A stretch of DNA of 64,000 nt from Roseivirga pacifica (GCF_900111145.1 NZ_FOIR01000003.1:1-64000), one strand, 5' to 3'; counted from the stretch's first letter, positions 1-10,296 are shown. The notes: generated by a model not told the origin, from the letters alone. Made by a program: numbers and translations.

Positions 1-3000
1 GGCTTCGGCTGTTAATAACTGATTACCATTGATGCTGAAGCTAGCATTGTCTGTATCGCCTGTACCTGCCACTAATGTGTAAGTATGACTGTCAGTTGCA
101 TCTTGGTCGGTACTTGCAATTGTCCCAACTACTGAACCTACTGCACTGTTCTCATCAATACTCGAGCTGCTTAAGCTAATAGCTGTTGGCAGGTAATTGG
201 TTGTATAAACATCACCAGTAAAGTCTGCTGTCAGTGCATTGGTAGCTGCATCGAGTATGCTGCTGTTGGCTTTCAGGTTCAGGCCAATAGTTCCTTCTCC
301 TGAAACACCATTTACATTCACCGTATAGGTTTTGGCATCTACTACAGTTACCGAGTTGATACTTGCCGTTGCCGTACCAGTAACCACTGTTTCAAAGTCA
401 GCGACATCTACTCCTGTAACTTCTTCAGAGAAGGTTACAGTAAAGTTGGCATCGGTATCTGCTGTGTTCAGTTGGTCGGCTTCTGCCCTTGCAATACTGC
501 TTACCGTTGGTGCTGTGCCATCGAAGGTAGTGCTTATGGTGTTTGCTGATGCTGCACTGGTGTTGCCTGCTGCATCGGTTACTGCTGCTGCGGCTACTGC
601 CACAGTAGTTGCTCCGTCTGCTGTTGGAGTAATATCAGCTGTCCAAACTAGGCCTGCGGTTACTACCTCCACATTGCTCGCTGTACCGTTAGTGATGTCC
701 AGGTCTTCAGCTGTTAGGCCTGAAACTGGTTCATCGTAGGTAACAGTTACTGTAAAGGCTGCATTGGTCAGGTCGCTCACCACTGAAGTAATGGTTGGTG
801 TGGCGCGGATTCCGTCCGCATTTACATTGGCCGTACTGGCGGTATTGTTAAGCGTTAAGATCGCATCGGTTCCAAACTCATCTACTATGATAGCTCCGTT
901 CAGGTCGATGGTTGATCCAACCGTGATACCGTCTGTATCTAGGTCACCTTCGGCAATAGTGTAAGTAAATGTAGCGGTGTTGCTTTCGCTTACTGTTCCA
1001 CTTAGTGTAGCGGCCTTCGTTTCTGTTCCTATCGTGATTGGTAGGCTTGGCGTTCCTGTAATTGTCACAGGCAAGGTGAAGCCGGTCTCAAAAGTAAGCT
1101 TATCACCAATCGCGTAAGTGTCTGCCGTAGGAACAGTTGTAGCGGTAATAATCGAAGCATTAATGATCGACAGGTTTCCATCAACCAGGTTGAAGCTGTA
1201 GTTGTTATCACTTCCTCCGTTTAAAGTTATTGCTACAATACCGGCAGCAGTGGTTTCGTCAGCAGTAGTCGAAATGGTTGGTTCAACATCTAAGTCGCTT
1301 GCATCATCGCCATTCACGAAGCCAGCGTAAGTAAATGTTAGCTCTGGATTTACTTGGCTGAAGCCTTTTACTTTATCATCTGCCGTAACCGTAAGCACCG
1401 CCTTGTTGATAGTCAGTGAACCGTTATTGGTTATCAGTGAATAGTTATCGGCTGCTCCTCCACTCAAGGTGATATCGTAGGTTCCTGCATCACTTGCTGC
1501 GTTTGCCGTTACTTCAACCGATGGAGCAGTGAAATCAGTGCTATTGTCACCATTAACCAGACCACTATAGCTAATCGTAAGTTCAGGGTTGGCATCGCCA
1601 TAAGTCTTTGACTTGTTATCGGCTGTGGCCGTTAACGTTGCTTTTGCTATAGTCAATGAGCCGTTATTTATTATCAGCGAATAGTTATTGGCTTCTCCTC
1701 CACTCAAAGTGATGTCATAAGTTCCAACACCGCTAGTAGCATCGGCAATTGTGCCAATGGCAGGTGCTGTAATATCACTTTCGGCATCACCATTTACAAA
1801 ACCAGTATAGCTGATGGTAAACTCAGGGTTTTCTTCCCCATAAACCTTTGACTTATCATCGGCAGTGGCAGTCAATGTTGCTTTTGCAATAGTCAGTGAG
1901 CCGTTATTCGTTATCAGTGAATAATTATCGGCTGCTCCTCCAGTCAGGGTGATGTCATAATTTCCAACACCACTGGTGGCATCCGCAATTGTGCCAATTG
2001 TAGGTGCTGTAATATCACTTTCGCCTTCACCATTTACGAAGCCATTGTAGCTAATCGTAAGCTCAGGGTTTGCTTCGCCATAAGTCTTTGACTTATCATC
2101 AGCAGTAACCGTTAATGTTGCTTTTGATATAGTCAATGAGCCGTTATTGGTTATCAGTGAATAGTTATCGGCTAACCCTCCAGTCAGGGTGATGTCATAA
2201 TTTCCAACACCGCTGGTAACATCGGCAGTTGTGCTAATGGTAGGTGCTGTAATATCACCTTCGGTATCACCATTCACGAAGCCAATATAACTGATGCTAA
2301 GCTCAGGATTTGCTTCGCCATAAACCCTTGACTTATCATCGGCAGTGGCCGTCAATGTTGCTTTGTCTATAGTTAGCGAGCCGTTATTCGTTATCAGTGA
2401 ATAGTTATCTGCCGCTCCTCCGCTCAAGGTGATGCTATAGCTGCCAACACCAGATGTTGCATCAGCCAAAGTTGAAATACTCGGTACCGCAATGTCTGTG
2501 GCAGCATCGCCATTTACAAAGCCGGCATAAGTAATTGTGAACGAAGGATTTTCTTCACCATAGGTCTTGCTCTTGTCTTCAGCAGTGGCTGTTAAAGTGG
2601 CCTTGTTAATGGTTAAGGTCCCCTTATTTGCTGCGAAAGAATAGTTACCGGCTACCCCTCCAGTCAGCGTGATGTCATAAGTCCCTACACCACTGCTTGC
2701 ATCGGCAACAGTTGAAGCAGTTGGTTCACTTGTGAAAACCGACTTATCTTCTCCATTCACAAAACCAGAATAAGTTATCGTAAAGCTTGGATTCACTTCT
2801 CCATAGACCTTGCTTTTATTCTCGGCAGTTGCAGTTATTGCAGCTTTATTTACTGTCAATACCTGCGTGGCATTGGTTGCCGCAGCATAGCTAGCATCTC
2901 CAGACTGTGAAGCTGTGATTGTGGTTTCCCCTGCCCCAATAATACTCACTGTAGTACCAGAAACTGTTGCCACACTTGTATTCGAACTGCTATAAGTTAC

Positions 3001-6000
3001 TCCTAGATTAGACGAAGCCGTAGCTGAAAGTGTGAAGCTGGCATCACCATAAGTTTTAGCAGCTAGCGCTCCAAAAGCAATGGTCTGACTGATTTTACTA
3101 ATCGACCCTTGCAACCTGCTTTCTACCGATGCCCCAAAGTTTATTCCATCATTCGGGCTTACTTCAAAGCTAATGTACTTACCAACATCAGTACTTGTTA
3201 GCACATACGTTGAAGCAGTAGCCCCTGTAATAGCCGTTTTGTTTGCACCATTTATATCGCCTGATCTGTACCATTTGAAGGTTGTACCATCTTCAGTATC
3301 ATTATCTGAATCGGCATATGTATAATCACCAGTTAAGGTCTCTCCTACAATAAGCCCTCCTGAGAAGTCTACATTGGTTGCTGTCGGCAATGCGTTCAAG
3401 TAAATATTTACTCCAGTAGCATCTGAACCCAAACTATTACCCCCAAAGTCAGCGACTACATTATTGTTGTTAACATAAGTAATGTTCAAGTTGAGCTGGG
3501 CATTCGTTAGGTCGTCAACCGTCAGAATCAGCTTATTGTCTTCAGCGGTTCCATCGGTAATGGACTGCACTGCAAAGCTACTGCTGTTACCATCCTCCAC
3601 AGTAAAGTCAGTCGGGTTAGTACCCAAGGCCTTAACCGGCTCGCTGAATGTTAGCATAATCTGCGTTTCGCTATCCTTAGTGGCACTTACCAAAGTTGGA
3701 GCTATTTGATCTAAATCGATAATCGCACCTGTTCCATCCAATGGATAAACATTTCCAGCCAAATCTGTAATGGTACTTCCACCTGAGTGAAGCACTTCAA
3801 AATCGCCCAATAAAGCGCTGAGTGAATTGAACGTTATTACAATTTGGTTATCTCCCACAGTTCCGTCTGAAGCTGAAACAGCATTTTCAGACTCGCCATT
3901 TCCGCCATAAACAGTAATGCTGGTGTGACCATTAGCCCCTGGTGCTACCACCTCGCTAAAGGTTAAAGTGATCTGAGTGTCACTGTCCTTAGTAGCGCTT
4001 ACCAGACTTGGAGCAGTCTCATCGTTAGTGACATTAACAGGTGCTGCCGCAGTGTTAAAATTACCCGCAATATCGGTTGCCTTGTTAGAAGTTACCCCTA
4101 CTGTTACCTGACCATCTGCTGATGGTGTGATTTTAGCAGTATAGACACTTGCACTTGTAGTGCTAAAGTTGCCGGCTGTTCCATTCGTTACAGAAATGTC
4201 ATTTACATCGAAGCCTGACACATCTTCCGAGAAAGTAAAAGTTGTTGTAAACTCGCCTTTTTGAGGATCATTAGCATTGCTTGTAATGGTTACCGTTGGC
4301 TGAGTCAGGTCAATTACCAATGTTTTTGCAGCAGATGCTGGAGAATAATTCCCCGCATCGTCTAATTCCTTAGCCGTGATTGAATAAGTACCCGCTGGCA
4401 AGGTTGTTCCTTCATGATTGAACAACCAAGTGGTCTGAGCATTGGTATTGGCAACCCCGATACTTGTTCCATCAATAAACACCTCAACCCTGCTATTTGA
4501 GGCTGCATTTCCTCCTATAATCAAGGTTTGATCGTTGGTAATAAAGTCTGAATCTGAAGATCCTCTATCAGTACCCACTGCCCCTACACTTGGTACCGAA
4601 ACCGGGCCTGTAAGGTCGATTTCCAGACTAAAGGCATCGGAGGCCGATGACTCATTGCCCGCCAAATCTGTTGCTTTGGCGGTTATGCTATAAGTGCTTT
4701 CTGCTAAAGCCGATCTGGAACGGTCTAATGTCCAGTTACCGCTAGCGTCAGCATCGATTGTACCTACACTGTTATTGTCAATAAATACCTCAACAGTGCT
4801 ATTAGCTTCTGCCGTACCATGTATTTCAATTTCATCATCATTGGTCAACCCATCTGAATCGCTTACACCCGAATCATTACTAATACCTGTTATCACAGGA
4901 GCACTAGGAGCAGTAATATCAACAGTTACACTTAGCGCTGTTGACTCGGCAGACTCATTTCCTGCGGCATCAGTAGCCTTGGCAGTAATGCTGTGAGTCG
5001 CCTCTGTAAGCGATGATCCAGTATGGTCATAAGTCCAATTGCCTGAGCCATCTGCTGTGGTATTCCCAATGCTGTTTCCACCGATAAATACTTCCACTGA
5101 AGCATTGGCTTCTGAAGTACCGTTGATTTCCAAAGTTTGGTCATTGGTTAAATTATCTGTGGCACTGCTTCCAGCATCTGTTGAAATACTAGAAATAACT
5201 GGAGCAGTCGGAGCTGTTTCATCATTGACTACCCTCAGTTCTGATGCAGCCGTATTTCCATTACCACCCGCATCCTGTGCCTTATCGGCAGCAACATTTA
5301 CGGTTACATTTCCATCAGCCACTGGGGTGATGGTAGCCGTATAAATCTTCGCACTAGTTGTATTGAAACTACTTGCCGAACCATTAGCTACTGAGATATC
5401 GCTTAGATCAAATCCAGAAACATCTTCGTTGAAAGTAAAGGTTGCTGTAAAGGCACCACTTACCGTATTGGAAGAACTGGTAATTGACATGTATGGTGCT
5501 GATGTATCAACTCTTACACCTGCAGCACCAGAAACACTTATAGAAGTGCTGGCATCATTTCCTGCCGCATCTTGAATTGTTCCTCCGTTAGTATTTATTG
5601 CAGAAACGCTAACACCATTGCCATCAATATCACCGGCAACTGTTGTGTATCTGAACACCAAAGTGTTTGTACCTGAACCACTATGATATGCTGCAGCTCT
5701 ATTCTGGCCGCCCATGGCGATAGTAACGCTTGGCGTGCCATTGGTTTCATCTACAAGTACTGTTTCGTTAAATACATAGGTAACATCCACGTTTTCTGTC
5801 AGGCCATAAGTTTTACCTACAATGGTACCGGTAGAAACCGATGGAGCGCTGGCATCTATCGTAATATTAAGCGTACCTGAAAGAGCCGACTCATTTCCTG
5901 CAGCATCAGTAGCCTTGGCAGTAATGCTATAGCTCGCCTCTGGAAGCGATGACCCCGTATAATCGAAAGTCCAATTGCCTGAGCCATCTGCTGTGGTATT

Positions 6001-9000
6001 CCCAATGCTGTTTCCACCGATAAATACTTCCACTGAAGCATTGGCTTCTGAAGTACCGTTGATTTCCAAAGTTTGGTCATTGGTTAAATTATCTGTGGCA
6101 CTGCTTCCAGCATCTGTTGAAATACTAGAAATAACTGGAGCAGTCGGAGCTGTTTCATCATTGACTACCCTCAGTTCTGATGCAGCCGTATTTCCATTAC
6201 CACCCGCATCCTGTGCCTTATCGGCAGCAACATTTACGGTTACATTTCCATCAGCCACTGGGGTGATGGTAGCCGTATAAATCTTCGCACTTGTAGTATT
6301 AAAGTTGCTTACGGCCGCATTCGATACTGAAATGTCTTCGGAAGCAAAACCAGTAACATCTTCGCTAAAAGTGAAGGTTGCTGTAAAGGCTCCGCTGGTC
6401 GGGCTCGAACTACTAGTAATAATGACTGTTGGTGGCGTATTGTCAACTTCGACCGCATAGCTTTCTTCCGTTCCCGGAGCTTGATCGAAAAGGGCTGCAC
6501 CGTCTATTTGAGTGCCTTCAAAAATATCAATCATAAAATCGAAGGCCGCATGGCTAGTATTATTCGAATTAGTAAAAAATGCTCTACCACCTGCTAGACT
6601 TCCAGAGGTATGGGCGTAAAAAGCACGATCACCTGACCCTATAAAATTATCTAGCGTGACACTATATACTGAACCTGAAGTTAGCTGAGAAGGATTTGAA
6701 ATGGTAAAAGTTTGACCAGAAGCGTCTGTGCTACTTGAAATATTCACCGTCTCTTCGGAGAGAATAGCATTGGCATCGTTCAACACTGATGAACTAGAAG
6801 CATCCCCTAGAAAAACCCTCAACCGCGCTGTACCAGAGAAAGAGTGATTACCAGATTTAGCGAATAATGTAAAGGCGGTAAGAAAATTATTGCTCGCAGC
6901 AGTAAAGGTCTGACCAATCAAAGCCTGATTCAAGTAATCATTCTCTGCCGTCTGCTGATGTGCAACCGCTCCATTATTATAGGTTATGCCAACAATGTCG
7001 TTGGCACCGGCAGTTCCGTCAATACCTTTTAACTTCAACGATAGCGTACCATCTACATGGTTAAGGTTGTTAATTGATACATCGTAAGTACTGGCATCAA
7101 CTTGACTAACATTGGAAACTGAACCACCAACAGTAGAGCTTACAGAGAAGTCGTCACTACTTACATTTTTCACGTTTTCGCTAAAGCTTACCCGAAAAAC
7201 TGGTGAGGTGTTAGAGTTAACAGTAGCATCGGTAGGTGTTTGCCTTGTTATTGACTGAACTGTAATAAGATTATTTACCTGTTGTGCAGTGCTTTCAACA
7301 GCATCACCAGTATTGGTACCGTCTGAAGGGGTTACTTCAAAACTAAGGAACTTTCCAGCGTCAGCCGAAACAAGGGTATAGGTTTTAGTGGTAGCCCCGG
7401 CAATAGCTGCCTTATTGGTGCCTGAAGCATCATCTGCACGATACCATTTAAACGTAGATCCGCTTTCAGTGTCTGACTGAGGGTCGCTAAAATCATAATC
7501 AGCAGTCAATTGTTCACCGACCACTAAATTTCCTAAAATGCCCAAATTAGTAGCTAAAGGAGGATTAACAATTGTAAAAGATTCATCTGTACCTGGTGCG
7601 GTAGAACCCAAAGGCACTGATAAGTCAGTGGCTACTATTGTCTGAAAAACAAAGTCGACACTCGCACTAAATCCTCCAAGCGTAGAAACATAAGCAGTAC
7701 CATCTCCATAAGGATTGGAGGTTGTACCCATGTAATTAGCACTGCCAGAGCCGGTACCTTTCTCCCACGACCAGGTATAGGTATCGCCAGCGGTCAATGA
7801 AGCAGGTGCAGAAAAAACATAGGTTTCAAACCCTGAACCACTAGATACATTAACCTCTTGTGTAGCCAATGGAGTACCACTAACGGTTGTTCCGGAAAAA
7901 ACCTTAATGGTAGCGGTACCTGAATAGCTATGAAACCCAGAATGACGATGCAATGAGAGACTATGCAATATGCCGGTATTCAGCGCCTTGAAAGACTGCC
8001 CGATTTGCCCCGCATCCCCTCCATCCTGATTAAAAGTGCCAGATTCGTTGGCATCATTTAGAGGAAATAGTTTTATGATGTTATTGCTACCTGTTCCATC
8101 AACACCTTTGATATCTAGGCCTATAGTGCCTTCAGAATTGGTAACACCAGTCACTTTTATATCAAAAACCGTGTTGGAGATTGCAGTTATAGAAGCTATT
8201 GTGCCATCTCCGGCCACTGTACCGCTAAGCACAAAATCATCAGTAGAAACTCTGGCGACTTCATCACTAAACGTTACCCTAAATATCACCTCATCGGCAT
8301 TTGTAGTAGCATCAGTAGGTAATTGGCGCATAATTGAAGTAACTTTCACAGCTTCGAAAATCGGGCTACTCTCAACCGGAGCACCTGCACCGGTACCATC
8401 ACTTGGAGTTACCTCAAAGCTGATAAATTTACCGTCATCATCTGCTACCAATGTATAAGTTTGGGCTGTGGCTCCTGCAATAGCTACTTTCCCGGTTCCG
8501 GAGGCATCATCGGACCGATACCATTTGAATGTGGAACCGCTTTCTGCATCACTGTCGCTATCTGCATAGGTATAATTGCCTGTTAATTCTTGGCCTATTC
8601 CGAAAGTACCAGAAATATTTACATTGCTGGCCGTGGGTACACTATTCGGAGTACCCAATAATACTTCTATGATAATATCAGATGTGCTAAAATTGGCAAA
8701 CCCAGACTGCGACCCGTCAAAAGTTCCAGAATAAACACCGGTTGTAAAATCGGCAAAAGTGGCTTTACCAGTAATATCAAATGTGGCACTTCCTGAAAGG
8801 GTGTATAAAGTATTAGACGCCATTGAAACTGGAGCCCCCACATTTAAAGCAAAATCATCATAGTCTGAGCCTGTATCGTCATCTAATACAATAGCACTAA
8901 AATTGACCGGAGTAACTCCGTTCGAAAGGTGTAAGTCGCCATTGAGATTAAAGGTTTGGAAATTGAGATTAGAGTTCACAAAATTGAAAGAAGAATTTCC

Positions 9001-9231
9001 AAATATTTGGTTTACACCGTTTGAGTTACTCCATGAAGTGGAATTTCCGTTGGTTGTCGCTGAGCCTGAACCTGTAACGGTTATTGTGGTAGCCGAAGTA
9101 CTCGTAGCACTAATAGTAAACTTAATCTGGGCAAACCCTGCGGACTGCAGGAATATGATTAAGGATAGTGCCCATAGAGACACTCTCCTTTTGAATAATG
9201 ATTCAATAACTTTTGTTAACATGACACGCAT
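1..9231 (-). CDS. Giant secreted repetitive adhesin (3' part beyond window)
   Basis: One uninterrupted minus-strand frame runs from ATG 9231 (or ATG 9222, same frame) to base 1, at least 3,077 residues; the C terminus is missing. A basic start and hydrophobic stretch ending in SAGFAQ is a signal peptide. Then come stacked beta-sandwich modules: three copies of a module with FKWYR (near 8530, 7450 and 3260), Ig-like modules of Big_12 type (TFTFSEDV) and Big_3 type (TNDQTLEINGTSEA), seven 80-residue MBG-type repeats (about residues 2130-2690), then a cadherin-like module (ENSAVGSVVGT) at the window edge. This is the architecture of Bacteroidota surface adhesins exported by T9SS, but the sorting domain would lie outside, so that route is inference. 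No enzymatic motif was seen. It is the last visible gene downstream of a LytTR regulatory locus. Confidence 0.9.
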   Translation of the reverse strand, partial: MRVMLTKVIESLFKRRVSLWALSLIIFLQSAGFAQIKFTISATSTSATTITVTGSGSATTNGNSTSWSNSNGVNQIFGNSSFNFVNSNLNFQTFNLNGDLHLSNGVTPVNFSAIVLDDDTGSDYDDFALNVGAPVSMASNTLYTLSGSATFDITGKATFADFTTGVYSGTFDGSQSGFANFSTSDIIIEVLLGTPNSVPTASNVNISGTFGIGQELTGNYTYADSDSDAESGSTFKWYRSDDASGTGKVAIAGATAQTYTLVADDDGKFISFEVTPSDGTGAGAPVESSPIFEAVKVTSIMRQLPTDATTNADEVIFRVTFSDEVARVSTDDFVLSGTVAGDGTIASITAISNTVFDIKVTGVTNSEGTIGLDIKGVDGTGSNNIIKLFPLNDANESGTFNQDGGDAGQIGQSFKALNTGILHSLSLHRHSGFHSYSGTATIKVFSGTTVSGTPLATQEVNVSSGSGFETYVFSAPASLTAGDTYTWSWEKGTGSGSANYMGTTSNPYGDGTAYVSTLGGFSASVDFVFQTIVATDLSVPLGSTAPGTDESFTIVNPPLATNLGILGNLVVGEQLTADYDFSDPQSDTESGSTFKWYRADDASGTNKAAIAGATTKTYTLVSADAGKFLSFEVTPSDGTNTGDAVESTAQQVNNLITVQSITRQTPTDATVNSNTSPVFRVSFSENVKNVSSDDFSVSSTVGGSVSNVSQVDASTYDVSINNLNHVDGTLSLKLKGIDGTAGANDIVGITYNNGAVAHQQTAENDYLNQALIGQTFTAASNNFLTAFTLFAKSGNHSFSGTARLRVFLGDASSSSVLNDANAILSEETVNISSSTDASGQTFTISNPSQLTSGSVYSVTLDNFIGSGDRAFYAHTSGSLAGGRAFFTNSNNTSHAAFDFMIDIFEGTQIDGAALFDQAPGTEESYAVEVDNTPPTVIITSSSSPTSGAFTATFTFSEDVTGFASEDISVSNAAVSNFNTTSAKIYTATITPVADGNVTVNVAADKAQDAGGNGNTAASELRVVNDETAPTAPVISSISTDAGSSATDNLTNDQTLEINGTSEANASVEVFIGGNSIGNTTADGSGNWTFDYTGSSLPEASYSITAKATDAAGNESALSGTLNITIDASAPSVSTGTIVGKTYGLTENVDVTYVFNETVLVDETNGTPSVTIAMGGQNRAAAYHSGSGTNTLVFRYTTVAGDIDGNGVSVSAINTNGGTIQDAAGNDASTSISVSGAAGVRVDTSAPYMSITSSSNTVSGAFTATFTFNEDVSGFDLSDISVANGSASSFNTTSAKIYTATITPVADGNVTVNVAADKAQDAGGNGNTAASELRVVNDETAPTAPVISSISTDAGSSATDNLTNDQTLEINGTSEANASVEVFIGGNSIGNTTADGSGNWTYDHTGSSLTEATHSITAKATDAAGNESAESTALSVTVDITAPSAPVITGISNDSGVSDSDGLTNDDEIEIHGTAEANSTVEVFIDNNSVGTIDADASGNWTLDRSRSALAESTYSITAKATDLAGNESSASDAFSLEIDLTGPVSVPSVGAVGTDRGSSDSDFITNDQTLIIGGNAASNSRVEVFIDGTSIGVANTNAQTTWLFNHEGTTLPAGTYSITAKELDDAGNYSPASAAKTLVIDLTQPTVTITSNANDPQKGEFTTTFTFSEDVSGFDVNDISVTNGTAGNFSTTSASVYTAKITPSADGQVTVGVTSNKATDIAGNFNTAAAPVNVTNDETAPSLVSATKDSDTQITLTFSEVVAPGANGHTSITVYGGNGESENAVSASDGTVGDNQIVITFNSLSALLGDFEVLHSGGSTITDLAGNVYPLDGTGAIIDLDQIAPTLVSATKDSETQIMLTFSEPVKALGTNPTDFTVEDGNSSSFAVQSITDGTAEDNKLILTVDDLTNAQLNLNITYVNNNNVVADFGGNSLGSDATGVNIYLNALPTATNVDFSGGLIVGETLTGDYTYADSDNDTEDGTTFKWYRSGDINGANKTAITGATASTYVLTSTDVGKYISFEVSPNDGINFGASVESRLQGSISKISQTIAFGALAAKTYGDASFTLSATASSNLGVTYSSSNTSVATVSGTTVSIIGAGETTITASQSGDASYAAATNATQVLTVNKAAITATAENKSKVYGEVNPSFTITYSGFVNGEDKSVFTSEPTASTVADASSGVGTYDITLTGGVAGNYSFAANKGTLTINKATLTATAEDKSKTYGEENPSFTITYAGFVNGDAATDIAVPSISTLADATSGVGSYSITLSGGAADNYSLITNNGSLTIDKATLTATADDKSRVYGEANPELSISYIGFVNGDTEGDITAPTISTTADVTSGVGNYDITLTGGLADNYSLITNNGSLTISKATLTVTADDKSKTYGEANPELTISYNGFVNGEGESDITAPTIGTIADATSGVGNYDITLTGGAADNYSLITNNGSLTIAKATLTATADDKSKVYGEENPEFTISYTGFVNGDAESDITAPAIGTIADATSGVGTYDITLSGGEANNYSLIINNGSLTIAKATLTATADNKSKTYGDANPELTISYSGLVNGDNSTDFTAPSVEVTANAASDAGTYDITLSGGAADNYSLITNNGSLTINKAVLTVTADDKVKGFSQVNPELTFTYAGFVNGDDASDLDVEPTISTTADETTAAGIVAITLNGGSDNNYSFNLVDGNLSIINASIITATTVPTADTYAIGDKLTFETGFTLPVTITGTPSLPITIGTETKAATLSGTVSESNTATFTYTIAEGDLDTDGITVGSTIDLNGAIIVDEFGTDAILTLNNTASTANVNADGIRATPTITSVVSDLTNAAFTVTVTYDEPVSGLTAEDLDITNGTASNVEVVTAGLVWTADITPTADGATTVAVAAAAVTDAAGNTSAASANTISTTFDGTAPTVSSIARAEADQLNTADTDANFTVTFSEEVTGVDVADFETVVTGTATASINSVTVVDAKTYTVNVNGVSGEGTIGLNLKANSSILDAATNALTADFTGDVYTTNYLPTAISLSSSSIDENSAVGSVVGTIASTDQDATDSHTYTLVAGTGDTDNASFSINGNQLLTAEA
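1165..2845 (-). repeat. Seven tandem 240-bp repeats encoding MBG-type domains
   Basis: The segment encoding TATADDKSKTYGEANPE-like sequence recurs at exactly 240-bp intervals (near 2820, 2580, 2340, 2100, 1860, 1620 and 1380), giving 80-residue modules with no indels between most units. Units 2 to 6 are most alike (SLITNNGSLTI is shared by several); the last unit has diverged (DDKVKGFSQVNPE). The pattern fits MBG (mostly beta-glycan-type) domains of secreted adhesins. Unit boundaries are approximate. Confidence 0.88.
5031..5355 (-). repeat. 325-bp perfect direct repeat, copy 1 (inside adhesin)
   Basis: By eye every base matches 5967-6291, offset 936 bp (312 codons, in frame). It encodes the end of a Big_3-like module plus the start of the following module. 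Flanking sequence diverges abruptly at both ends. Confidence 0.93.
5967..6291 (-). repeat. 325-bp perfect direct repeat, copy 2 (inside adhesin)
   Basis: Partner of 5031-5355. The identity includes third codon positions, unlike other repeats in this gene, so the duplication or gene conversion is recent. Confidence 0.93.
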
Positions 9232-9271
9232 TTCGGTGAAGATTAATTCAATATGAAAATGCGGCCTTTTA

Positions 9272-9321
9272 TTGCGTAGAATTAAAAAATGTGCGTGAAC
9301 CGCAGTTTTTTGTGCGTGGAA
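9272..9321 (-). promoter_or_regulatory. Candidate LytTR operator: direct repeats upstream of adhesin
   Basis: On the minus strand the gap 9232-9411 contains CCACGCACA, GTTCACGCACA and CTACGCAAT, spaced 21 and about 19 bp apart, 40-90 bp before the adhesin start. The same GTTC(A/G)CGCACA unit, also at 21-bp spacing, occurs upstream of the hydrolase (10466-10499). Tandem sites two helical turns apart are typical for LytTR regulators, and a LytTR regulator is encoded at 10527-11264. The motif is seen; the assignment is inference. Confidence 0.55.
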
Positions 9322-9411
9322 TTAGAAGATTGAGGAGCCAAAAAACTGAAAGATTCGGGAATTAACTGCTAAGCCCTGCGCACTATTAGCTAGAGATTCG
9401 AAAACCCTTTA

Positions 9412-10284
9412 TTACTTCACTCCCGATAAATAACCAACCAATGTTACATCGGGAGATTCCGCCAATTGGCGCGGGGTTATCACAGTCTCTGTTACCTCAA
9501 TTTTGGGCAATTCATTAGTCTTTGATCTCTTATAGAAAGAAAAGAGGTCTGTCTTTAATTGAAAATCTGCAGGCATTTCAATATTCGGATTCTGCTTGAG
9601 CGCATCTACGTGCAGTGCATAGCCGGCATTTTCATAAATCATTGCTACCAGCGTGGAACAAGCCACCATGTGCTTCTGATGAGTTTTAGCATACTTGTTT
9701 ATTAGCTGTCTGATAAATATCACCATTAAATCTGCACCTTCTTCACCTAGCTTTTCCACTAAAATTTTATGCAATTGACCATCCGAATAGCGTAAAGAAC
9801 AGATCACGGCAAGCATCCAAGCAGTTTCATAAGCGTATGGAATATTTGTATCATTTAAAAACTGCTGAGTAGCAGCATTTACCTTCTCCTGAAATACATT
9901 ATCCGCAAACCTACTGCGATAAACATATACATTCTTAACAGTGTCTTCCTTTAAAGTTGAGGGTATATCCGCAGTAACAATTCCCTTCCTGCCCGCCTGA
10001 ACAATTTTTGATGCTAAGTTGAGTTCGCCCCTCCCCCTACTTAAATCTACATCTGCCCAAATAGCTCCATGGTAAATGTTTCTATAATTACCTCCTTCGC
10101 TGCCTGGGTCGAACCATGGAATAAGATAGAGCAACAGATAGAAGGCGGCATGTGTCTTTTTTGCCAAGTCGGCCTCATCAAAATCTTGCCTTAACTCATC
10201 AAGCAGTTTTATAAGGTTGAAGTCTTGATTTTCAAAAATTAAGATATCGCCAGATTGCAAATCAGATTCGGCAAGCTTCTTCAT
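9412..10284 (-). CDS. Permuted papain-like (YiiX/NlpC-P60 superfamily) hydrolase
   Basis: A 290-residue protein without an obvious signal peptide. It opens with LQSGDILIFE, followed by a conserved His in YHGAIWAD (about residue 72) and, much later, a Cys in MVACSTLVAMIY (about residue 209). The order GDI(L/V).F, then HxA, then a downstream Cys is that of circularly permuted NlpC/P60-like enzymes (YiiX/YebB/LRAT-like), where His precedes the nucleophilic Cys. Family members act on peptide or amide/ester bonds; the substrate here is unknown. It lies between the LytTR regulator and the adhesin, in the same direction, with repeat operators on both sides, so it may belong to the same regulon. Start ATG 10284 follows a terminator-like hairpin by about 12 bp. 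Confidence 0.68.
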   Translation of the reverse strand: MKKLAESDLQSGDILIFENQDFNLIKLLDELRQDFDEADLAKKTHAAFYLLLYLIPWFDPGSEGGNYRNIYHGAIWADVDLSRGRGELNLASKIVQAGRKGIVTADIPSTLKEDTVKNVYVYRSRFADNVFQEKVNAATQQFLNDTNIPYAYETAWMLAVICSLRYSDGQLHKILVEKLGEEGADLMVIFIRQLINKYAKTHQKHMVACSTLVAMIYENAGYALHVDALKQNPNIEMPADFQLKTDLFSFYKRSKTNELPKIEVTETVITPRQLAESPDVTLVGYLSGVK

Positions 10285-10296
10285 AATACTGAGTTT

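Noticed and set aside
1165-2845. Regular repeats considered as a CRISPR array
   Set aside because: The period is 240 bp, with coding sequence throughout and no short identical repeat-spacer pattern.
5039-6280. Two identical plus-strand 101-codon frames (5039-5344, 5975-6280) as duplicated genes
   Set aside because: They are the antisense reading of the 325-bp duplication inside the adhesin gene.
332-9256. Many plus-strand open frames of 60-140 codons across the adhesin region
   Set aside because: All lie antisense to one continuous minus-strand coding frame with clear domain structure; their composition (Val/Ser/Ala-rich) is the mirror of Thr/Gly-rich repeats.
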